DNA of 16,998 nucleotides from JBDUDR01 sp040002845 (GTDB lineage Bacteria; Actinomycetota; Actinomycetes; Propionibacteriales; Nocardioidaceae). Position 1 is the stretch's first letter. Each line of letters starts with the position of its first letter. Position numbers and translations under genes: made by a program. The notes under the pieces were generated by a model. That model worked only from the letters and a program-made list of their open reading frames with translations. It was not told the DNA's origin and ran no database searches. Below, one piece after another: positions 1-5,286 of this stretch. The DNA lies in NCBI GenBank assembly GCA_040002845.1, contig JBDUDR010000051.1, positions 1 to 16,998 of the forward strand, written 5' to 3'.

Positions 1-435
1 TCGGAATAGCGCTGCTCGAGATTGCGCATCTTCGTCGGCCAGTCGGCCAGGCCATCGGGGCTCCGCAACTGTATGCGAACCACCAGATCGGCTGGTGCAA
101 CGAGCACCGCCGCCTAAGGTGTCTTTCACCTCGGTCAAGGTGCGCGCCCAGCGCAGACCCGGATACTCTCGCCGCACCCCTCGAACGAGCTGAAGCTCCA
201 GCATGGATGCGACGTCGCGACGGTCGCGGACAGCGATCAAGTCGAGATCCTCCGACAATCTGCTGTTGACGAGGTACGCCCTCCCAAGGGCTGTTCCACC
301 GAAGAAAACGACTTGCTGTGACGCGGCCTGACTCAGCACCGCCAGTAGATGAGACAGCAAATGGTCACGGGCTACCTGCTCGTCGTCTGCGCCGAACAAG
401 TCTGCTACCACTCGGGCATCCTGAGGGTCGAGCAC
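1..435 (-). pseudogene. AbiEii-like nucleotidyltransferase toxin, frameshifted and truncated by the window edge
   Basis: Toxin half of an AbiE-type (type IV) toxin-antitoxin pair. The family consists of nucleotidyltransferase-fold proteins that act in abortive infection. Translation from GTG at 435 gives MLDPQDARVV, then VVFFGGTALGRAYL and SRLSEDLDL. This is the family's GG-T-A-L...R-L-S-x-D-L-D-L nucleotidyltransferase signature, with the metal-binding aspartates in SEDLDL. The start codon overlaps the antitoxin stop by one base (TAGTG), which implies translational coupling. Near 105-117 (GGCGGCGG on the coding strand) the conserved reading jumps by one base. The expected continuation ADLVVRIQL...GLADWPTKMRNLEQRY lies in the next frame, and a TAG at about 116 in that frame blocks it from being read from upstream. 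The original frame stays open to base 1 but gives unfamily-like sequence. So the gene is either broken or carries a base error. Its C-terminus lies outside the window. Confidence 0.75.
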
Positions 436-1079
436 TATGCAGCATCCCCGAGGAGCCGGCGCAAGGTCGCCCGACGGCGTTGACTGGTTGCTAACTCGAA
501 AAGCAACGCCCCATCCGCGCGTTGAAGCAAGAGAGTGGCCGCCGCCTGCGCCTCCGTCGGAACGCCCCCAAGCTGCGGCCGAGCGGCCAAGTCCAGCACC
601 GTTTGTTCCACCGTCGTCACCCATCCATCGCCCAGTGACGTTGTCGTTCTCTCGACATCGAGTCTGTTGACGTCCCTCCGCACAAACTGCACGTCGGCGG
701 CCGGCTCCATCAGGCGCAGATGCGGGCGCTGCTTGGGGACCGCTATCACCGCCACGGCCAGCGCTCGTGGGATAGCAGCGTGAATCCGGGCAGCGCTAAG
801 CCCCATCAAGCAGACAGTGTCGGGCCCGTAGTCGGCTGCAGCGATCCCCCAGCCAGCCGCTTCGGGCGACGGATGCCAGCCGGGATCATCCACTCGGTCT
901 TGTGGTACGAGGGCGTAGTACCCATGCGCGATTCGGCGCACCAACCCATGCCCCGCAAGCCGACGCAATTCGGGCCGCGGATGGGCATAGACGTCTGCTG
1001 CGTCGACAGGCTTCAACACTCGCACGGTGCGGTGCGTCAAACCTATAGGCAACCCTGGTGTTCGACCTCTAGCTTTCAC
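435..1079 (-). CDS. AbiEi-like type IV antitoxin with winged-helix N-terminus
   Basis: Predicted antitoxin and autorepressor of the AbiE pair, 214 residues. Residues about 20-58 (VLKPVDAADVY...LVRRIAHGYYALVP) look like the winged helix of AbiEi proteins. The rest, with GLSAARIHAAIP, a predicted beta strand VAVIAVP, and WVTTVEQTVLDLA, matches the AbiEi C-terminal domain that precedes nucleotidyltransferase toxins. I chose GTG at 1079 because a clean GGAGG (1085-1089) sits 5 nt upstream. A longer TTG frame from 1127 would read through the palindrome at 1089-1107 and lacks a ribosome site. The gene lies about 50 bp downstream of the SDR gene on the same strand, and its stop overlaps the toxin start by one base. 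AbiEi proteins of other systems bind inverted repeats in their own promoter, and the palindrome here fits that. The domain assignment is by motif and context only. Confidence 0.8.
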   Translation of the reverse strand: MKARGRTPGLPIGLTHRTVRVLKPVDAADVYAHPRPELRRLAGHGLVRRIAHGYYALVPQDRVDDPGWHPSPEAAGWGIAAADYGPDTVCLMGLSAARIHAAIPRALAVAVIAVPKQRPHLRLMEPAADVQFVRRDVNRLDVERTTTSLGDGWVTTVEQTVLDLAARPQLGGVPTEAQAAATLLLQRADGALLFELATSQRRRATLRRLLGDAA

Positions 1080-1088
1080 TATAACCTC

Positions 1089-1107
1089 CGTAGGCTTAGA
1101 ACCTACG
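1089..1107. promoter_or_regulatory. Palindrome upstream of the AbiE pair, candidate autoregulatory operator
   Basis: The 19-nt sequence CGTAGGCTTAGAACCTACG has perfect 6-bp arms (CGTAGG / CCTACG) around 7 nt, and 14 of 18 paired positions overall are complementary. It abuts the GGAGG ribosome site of the antitoxin gene. A minus-strand TAGTAT (1114-1119) just upstream could be the -10 box, which would put the palindrome across the transcription start. AbiEi autorepression through inverted repeats is known in the family; binding here is inferred. Confidence 0.5.
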
Positions 1108-1129
1108 CAGGTAATACTAACGCACAAGA

Positions 1130-1993
1130 TCAGCGGGGCAGGCCGTACTGCCGTCTCAGGACGGCATCATGGACGCGATCCGGCAGCCACCGCTTCATCG
1201 CGACCAGGCTTCTGGCTACCCCGTTGATGAGATAGCGGGTACGTGGCCGACGTGCCGTGACTGCCTCCGTTATCACTCTCGCCACATCCTCGGGGCTGGA
1301 GCCGAACCGCACCATCGGTCCGCTGGTCACGCTCGCGAATGAGGCGGAGACCGCGGACTTGTACCCCGCATAAGGATCGGTGCCATCGGTGGGCTGGTCG
1401 GCGGCGGCCACCGAGGAGGCGGCGACGTCGTTCCAGGGCGTCCTGACCGGGCCGGGCTCGATCAGTACGACGTCGATCCCGAACTGCCTGACCTCCATCC
1501 GGAGGGCGTCGCTGAAGGACTCGACAGCGTGTTTCGAGGCGTGGTAGAACGCCCCACCGGGAAGGGTCGTACGTCCCCCCATGGATGAGAGGTTGAGGAT
1601 CCGGCCGCGGCCGGCGCGTCGCATCCCCGGCAACACCAATTGTGTTAGGCGCACCAGCCCGAAGAAGTTGGTCTCGAACTGGCGCCGGATCTCGGCCATC
1701 GGGAGCTGCTCCACAGGCCCGTACAACCCGTACCCTGCGTTGTTGACGAGTACGCCTACCGCTCCGGCCTCGGATTCGACCAGACCGACGGCGGCCGACA
1801 TGGACCGTTCGTCCGTCACATCCAGGGCCAGGGTACGAATGCCACGCGCGGCTAGGTCATCCAGACTCGCTAGTCGTCGGGCCGAGGCGTACACCGTCAA
1901 GCCGGACCCGTGAAGCGCGATCGCCGCTGCCCTGCCGATTCCCGAGGAGCACCCGGTGATCAGAATGGCTCCGGCCGATTCGCTCGCAGTCAC
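1130..1993 (-). CDS. Short-chain dehydrogenase/reductase (classical SDR)
   Basis: NAD(P)-dependent oxidoreductase of the classical SDR family, 287 residues, cytosolic Rossmann fold; substrate unknown. Visible motifs are the cofactor loop T13-G-C-S-S-G-I-G20, the acidic site LDVTD (57-61), NNAG (84-87), and the catalytic set N109, S137, Y150, K154 (YHASK). EPGPVRTPW follows, as in many SDRs. The pair S37/R39-R40 after the second strand suggests NADP preference, which is an inference. The start is GTG at 1993, with GGGAGGGG about 7 nt upstream. The gene begins 36 bp after the arsenate reductase stop on the same strand, so it may be read from the ars promoter. No link of its chemistry to arsenic is evident. 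The C-terminal tail (RSLVAMKRWLPDR) is like that of many actinobacterial SDRs annotated only as oxidoreductases. Confidence 0.9.
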   Translation of the reverse strand: MTASESAGAILITGCSSGIGRAAAIALHGSGLTVYASARRLASLDDLAARGIRTLALDVTDERSMSAAVGLVESEAGAVGVLVNNAGYGLYGPVEQLPMAEIRRQFETNFFGLVRLTQLVLPGMRRAGRGRILNLSSMGGRTTLPGGAFYHASKHAVESFSDALRMEVRQFGIDVVLIEPGPVRTPWNDVAASSVAAADQPTDGTDPYAGYKSAVSASFASVTSGPMVRFGSSPEDVARVITEAVTARRPRTRYLINGVARSLVAMKRWLPDRVHDAVLRRQYGLPR

Positions 1994-2029
1994 GTGTGAT
2001 CCCCTCCCGCGCGGTCACCTGAACCTTAG

Positions 2030-2539
2030 TCAAGACCGCGAAGGGACTCCGAGCTCGTCCAGCAGGTGCCGTACACGCCGCTCGATCTCGTCCCGGATCG
2101 GGCGCACGTCCTCCAGGCCTTGCCCGGCCGGGTCGTCGAGAGTCCACTCCTCGTAGCGCTTGCCGGGGAAGATCGGGCAAGCGTCGCCGCAGCCCATCGT
2201 GATGACTACGTCGGCAGCGCTAACGATCTCGTCGGTCCAGGGCTTGGGGAACTCCCGTGTGATGTCGATGCCTCGTTCAGCCATCGCCTCGACGACGGCG
2301 GCGTTGAGCTCGGCGCCCGGCTCCGACCCACCGGACCAGGCTACGGCTCGCTCGGCGGCGGCCGCTTGGAAGAACCCAAGCGCCATCTGCGAACGCCCAG
2401 CGTTGTGCGTACACAGAAACAGCACCGTCGGCATGCCCGAGAGTGCCTTGCCTTCCACCTTGGCCAGCCCCTGCAGCCGCTGACGAGCGAAACGTTCGGC
2501 GAGTAGCGGAAGGAAGTTGGCGATCGAGGTCTCGGTCAT
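2030..2539 (-). CDS. arsC: Arsenate reductase, LMW-phosphatase fold with three candidate redox cysteines
   Basis: Reduces arsenate to arsenite in the cytosol; 169 residues. The LMW-PTP-type loop is C43-T-H-N-A-G-R49-S (CX5R). The redox pair C117-G-D-A-C121 follows TMG, and LDDPA (134-138) carries the usual general-acid aspartate region. An N-terminal helical extension of about 35 residues precedes the fold. From memory this resembles Corynebacterium glutamicum ArsC1', a dimeric three-cysteine enzyme recycled by thioredoxin-type reductants. The single-cysteine mycothiol-dependent ArsC1/ArsC2 type fits less well. The start ATG overlaps the stop of the upstream ArsR-ArsC fusion (ATGA), and AAGGAG lies 5 nt before it, so the two are co-translated. 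The reductase is intact. No arsenite exporter is encoded next to it. Confidence 0.9.
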   Translation of the reverse strand: MTETSIANFLPLLAERFARQRLQGLAKVEGKALSGMPTVLFLCTHNAGRSQMALGFFQAAAAERAVAWSGGSEPGAELNAAVVEAMAERGIDITREFPKPWTDEIVSAADVVITMGCGDACPIFPGKRYEEWTLDDPAGQGLEDVRPIRDEIERRVRHLLDELGVPSRS

Positions 2540-3222
2540 GGTTTCTCCTTCGGAGAGTTGACGGCTGCCGCCAGATGGTCGATGCGGCCCCCGATGAGTG
2601 CAAACGCTTGCTCGAACGCGGCTCGGGTGCCGATGGGAACCGGATCAGGCACCGACCAGTGCAGCCGATCCGGCGCACGGGTGCCCAGCTCCTCGTGAGC
2701 GTTGTCACACACGGCGATGACGAGATCGCCCGGGCGGACCACGTCGTCGACATGCGTTGTGCGCAGGCGCCTGAGGGGCATCCGATGCCGCCGAGCAAGG
2801 GACAGAGCCGCCGGGTGCACGCTGCCGGCAGGGTGAGTGCCCGCCGAGGCCACCGGCACGCGACTCGCCTTCGACCACGCAGTGGCCGCCAACTGCGATC
2901 GAGCGGAGTTGTGGGTGCAGACGAACACCACCCTAGGCGCCGGGCGAAGCTCGACCGGCGTGAGACCAGTCACCGCCCCCGGGATCAGCCGGACGTACGT
3001 GCGCCTTTGGTCCCCCTCTGAACGGAGGCGCTCCACGACCCCGGCGTCCTCGAGCACCTTCAGGTGGTGCGCCAGCAGGTTCGACGGCAGGTTGAGGGTC
3101 TTGGCCAGCTCGCCCGGGGACAGGTCGCCGTGCACCAGCCGATCTACCATCGCGAGCCGCGAGGCCTCCCCGAGCGCGGCATGCACTTTCGCACGGGTTT
3201 CCAACATTCTATCAATAATCAT
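2536..3222 (-). CDS. ArsR-type repressor fused to an LMW-phosphatase/arsenate reductase domain
   Basis: Two-domain protein of 228 residues. Residues 1-80 form an ArsR-family winged helix (ALGEASRLAMVDRLV, GDLSPGELAKTLNL, SNLLAHHLKVLEDAGVVERL, a wing with GDQRRTYVRL). Residues 95-228 form an LMW-PTP/ArsC-like domain with C102-T-H-N-S-A-R108-S, C172 in LVIAVCDN, and a VPDP loop. Such ArsR-phosphatase fusions occur in actinobacteria. The DNA-binding domain contains no cysteine at all, so it lacks the classical ELCVCDL arsenite site. The only two cysteines are in the enzyme domain. Two starts are possible: ATG 3222, with AAGGA 11 nt upstream, and ATG 3207 in the same frame. The first lies inside a candidate operator, the second just downstream of it. 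Likely role: arsenic-responsive autorepressor of the operon, with possible phosphatase or reductase activity. Regulation is inferred. Confidence 0.85.
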   Translation of the reverse strand: MIIDRMLETRAKVHAALGEASRLAMVDRLVHGDLSPGELAKTLNLPSNLLAHHLKVLEDAGVVERLRSEGDQRRTYVRLIPGAVTGLTPVELRPAPRVVFVCTHNSARSQLAATAWSKASRVPVASAGTHPAGSVHPAALSLARRHRMPLRRLRTTHVDDVVRPGDLVIAVCDNAHEELGTRAPDRLHWSVPDPVPIGTRAAFEQAFALIGGRIDHLAAAVNSPKEKP

Positions 3223-3242
3223 TGACTCAATGGTCCTTGAGT
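3212..3242. promoter_or_regulatory. Two tandem ArsR-type operators upstream of the ars operon
   Basis: Two inverted repeats share one plan. TCAA-N6-TTGA lies at 3212-3225 and CTCAA-N6-TTGAG at 3226-3241; the second extends to ACTCAA / TTGAGT at 3225-3242. ArsR/SmtB-family repressors typically bind short inverted repeats of this size. The sites sit across and just upstream of the possible start codons of the ArsR fusion, between it and the mmuM stop. This position suits autorepression. Confidence 0.6.
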
Positions 3243-3272
3243 AAGATGCACAAGTCAAGCCCGAGTCGACTG

Positions 3273-4223
3273 TTACTCCAGGCTGGTGAGTTGGCGCGCG
3301 ATGGCGGCGATTGCGCTCGGTCCGACCCGGCAGCACCCGCCCACCGCCGCCACACCAGATCTGACCCATCGGCGTACCAGGGCCGGCTGAAATGCAGCTC
3401 GCCCGGTCCACCTGCGTTGCTGTGCATCCCAGCCCTCGCCGCTGTTGGGGTAGACGATCACAGGTCGGCCAGCTGACTCGGCCATCGGCAGCAGTTCGTC
3501 GATGTCCTGGGGGGCAGTGCAGTTCACCCCCACTGCCACCACCGCGTCGACAGCACTGGCCATCTTGTAGGCCTCGGTGGGGTCCTCCCCACGGCGGGTC
3601 AAGCCGTTCGCACAGCTCAACGACAGCCAAGCAGGCATCCCATCCAGGAGCTCGAGCTCTGCAAGCAGGGCCTCGACCTCGGCCAGGCAGGGAACCGTCT
3701 CGATCGCCAACACATCGGCCCCCGCTGCAGCCAGCACCTCCAGACGTGGCCGGTGAAACCGCCGGAGCTCACGTACGCCGATGTCGTAGTCACCCGTGTA
3801 CTCGGAACCGTCGGCTAGCACAGCTCCATATGGACCGACGGACGCGGCCACCAGCAAGGGTCGCCGCGAGGTGACCCGCGCCCGCGCGGCATCCGCGACC
3901 GTCACACTGGCGCTCAGCAGTGCCTCTGCCTCACGGCGACTCCGACCGGCGCGGACGTACCCTTGCACGCTCGCCTGGTAGCTGGCCGTCGTCGCCACCT
4001 GAGCCCCGGCCCGGTAGTAGGCGATGTGGGCGTCGACCACCGCGTCAGGGTCATGGGCGAGGACCTTCGCCGACCACAGGTGACCGCTCAGGTCGTGGCC
4101 GCGGGTCTCCAGCTCGGTCGCCAGACCGCCGTCCAGCACCACAAGACCCGCAGCCAATGCGGCACCGAAGCCCACCGGACGGCTGCCGGGCTGCGATGAG
4201 GAGGCGTCGTCGGGTGGGGCCAC
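3273..4223 (-). CDS. mmuM: Homocysteine S-methyltransferase
   Basis: Transfers a methyl group to homocysteine (in MmuM from S-methylmethionine) to make methionine; 316 residues, TIM barrel, cytosolic. Visible are the N-terminal VVLDGGLATELE, SYQAS after strand 2, and the zinc ligands C235 (GVNC) plus C297-C298 (GGCCRVGP), the family's three-cysteine site. YPNSGEGWD also matches MmuM proteins. The start is taken as GTG 4223, with GGGGAG about 10 nt upstream. GTG codons near residue 17 are alternatives because residues 1-16 are low-complexity. It lies upstream of the ars operon on the same strand, but operators lie between them, so shared transcription is uncertain. The donor (S-methylmethionine or S-adenosylmethionine) cannot be told from sequence. 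Confidence 0.9.
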   Translation of the reverse strand: MAPPDDASSSQPGSRPVGFGAALAAGLVVLDGGLATELETRGHDLSGHLWSAKVLAHDPDAVVDAHIAYYRAGAQVATTASYQASVQGYVRAGRSRREAEALLSASVTVADAARARVTSRRPLLVAASVGPYGAVLADGSEYTGDYDIGVRELRRFHRPRLEVLAAAGADVLAIETVPCLAEVEALLAELELLDGMPAWLSLSCANGLTRRGEDPTEAYKMASAVDAVVAVGVNCTAPQDIDELLPMAESAGRPVIVYPNSGEGWDAQQRRWTGRAAFQPALVRRWVRSGVAAVGGCCRVGPSAIAAIARQLTSLE

Positions 4224-4242
4224 ACCTCATCATCTCCCCACT

Positions 4243-4431
4243 TGCCGAGACGCCAGTAATTCGGCGAGACACGCCCGGTCTTTCGCCGAGGTACGGGTTC
4301 GGCACCCAAATTCGCCGGCGGGTGGTCATGAACACGTACCTCGGTGACGAGGCAGGGTGTGAAAGGCGTGCCGAGACGCCAACTGTTCGGCGGGACACGC
4401 CGGTGCCCCAGCGACAAGTTGGCGTCTCGGC
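4243..4431. repeat. Intergenic repeat cluster: 33-nt direct repeats and nested inverted repeats
   Basis: This fills most of the 239-bp gap between the membrane-protein gene and mmuM. Two direct copies (4243-4275 and 4369-4401) match at 28 of 33 positions. The differences cluster in the centre (GTAA versus ACTG), plus one at copy position 25. A third, inverted copy of the first half lies at 4417-4431. Another inverted pair, CCGAGGTACG (4286-4295) and CGTACCTCGG (4335-4344), lies between the direct copies. Each direct copy contains GCCGA-N12-TCGGC, that is, conserved 5-bp arms around a varying centre. No gene-like frame is convincing here. Confidence 0.75.
4370..4431. repeat. Perfect 15-bp inverted repeat with 32-nt loop
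   Basis: GCCGAGACGCCAACT (4370-4384) is the exact reverse complement of AGTTGGCGTCTCGGC (4417-4431). In RNA this could form a strong stem in the leader of mmuM or in the 3' end of the upstream membrane-protein transcript (stop at 4463). No U-tract follows on either strand, so it is not a classical intrinsic terminator. Confidence 0.7.
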
Positions 4432-4462
4432 GAGTAACGCGGGCCGTGACTTGGTGCTTGCG

Positions 4463-5137
4463 TCAGGTGATGGCAGGCTCCCGCGTCGCCACCCGGGAAG
4501 CCGTCTTCGGGATCGAGCGCAGCGAGGCCAAGATCCACACGTGCCCAGCCAACAGCAACACGGCCCCCAAGATGAGCAGCGCCTTGACCGGCCCGGGAAC
4601 GACGAGCAGAGTGCCCGCTCCACCCAGACCGACCAGAATTGCGGCGCCCATGGGCACCACCCGAGAGCGCGCCAGCGCGACCGCCAAGGCCACGAAACCT
4701 AACGCACCTGCGACGCACATGAGGAACACGAGGTTACTTCGTCCGGAGTTGAAGTCCTTCAGGATCTGCACCTGCGCGGCACGGTCCGGAGACTGGGCCA
4801 TCGCCCCCATGAACAATCCGCCCGCGCAGATGGCCGCGCTACCCACCCAGCCCAGGACTGAGGTGATCGCCACGGTGTTCGCCGTCCGCGGCCGACTCGC
4901 GCGCAGGAGGTCGGTCAGCCCCAAGGCCCCGAAGATGAGCAGCGCAGAGCTCAAGAGCATGAGAAGCCAACCCACGTCGGACCTTGCGTGGTGTGCAGCC
5001 ATGCCCGTGAGCGTGCCGTTCCAGTCCTGGTCGTCAAAGCGCACGGATAGGGCTCCGCCGATGCCCATCAGCACTGGCGCGATGACTAGGAGCGCTGACG
5101 TGGTGCGTCTGAGCACCTGTGGTTCGGTTCGGTTCAT
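4463..5137 (-). CDS. Six-helix integral membrane protein of unknown function
   Basis: A 224-residue protein that I do not recognise. About six hydrophobic segments are visible: residues 13-32, 56-79, 88-114, 134-158, 160-180 and 182-205. A charged loop of about 23 residues (RFDDQDWNGTLTGMAAHHARSD) follows the first helix, and another (SPDRAAQVQILKDFNSGRS) lies between helices 3 and 4. No catalytic motif is apparent. Similarity to DUF4386-type membrane proteins is possible but not claimed. The start ATG 5137 has GGAGG 6-7 nt upstream. It is transcribed divergently from the adjacent histidine kinase gene across 149 bp, which makes it a candidate target of that two-component system (inference). 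Confidence 0.8.
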   Translation of the reverse strand: MNRTEPQVLRRTTSALLVIAPVLMGIGGALSVRFDDQDWNGTLTGMAAHHARSDVGWLLMLLSSALLIFGALGLTDLLRASRPRTANTVAITSVLGWVGSAAICAGGLFMGAMAQSPDRAAQVQILKDFNSGRSNLVFLMCVAGALGFVALAVALARSRVVPMGAAILVGLGGAGTLLVVPGPVKALLILGAVLLLAGHVWILASLRSIPKTASRVATREPAIT

Positions 5138-5232
5138 CGGATTCCTCCAGGGGTCCGCGGCACGGTTGGCAGCGGTTGTCCTGAGCCTGCCGACGAAGGC
5201 CCCGCCCGCGCATCGGGGTCGTCCCCTCTCTT

Positions 5233-5249
5233 GGGATCCGGGCTATCCC
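5233..5249. promoter_or_regulatory. Inverted repeat GGGAT-N7-ATCCC in the kinase/membrane-protein intergenic region
   Basis: Five-bp arms around CCGGGCT lie 37 nt before the kinase start and about 95 nt before the divergent membrane-protein start. NarL/LuxR-type regulators often bind short inverted repeats, so this is a candidate site for the adjacent response regulator. A GGGG-TCGT-CCCC hairpin (5215-5226) is close by. Short arms in GC-rich DNA can arise by chance. Confidence 0.25.
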
Positions 5250-5286
5250 TGAGTCGCCGGCACCTTCTGGCTGCCATGCTGGGGCG

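Noticed and set aside
3223..3630. N-terminal extension of the ArsR fusion to 364 residues
   Set aside because: The extension runs through the operators and the mmuM coding region in another frame and has no ArsR-like sequence. The fusion begins at 3222 or 3207.
4370..4431. Intrinsic transcription terminator
   Set aside because: The stem is strong, but the loop is 32 nt and no U-tract follows on either strand.
4344..5252. 302-codon plus-strand frame through the repeat cluster and opposite the membrane protein
   Set aside because: It is antisense to a gene with six clear helices and a good ribosome site; the translation has no domain and begins inside repeats.
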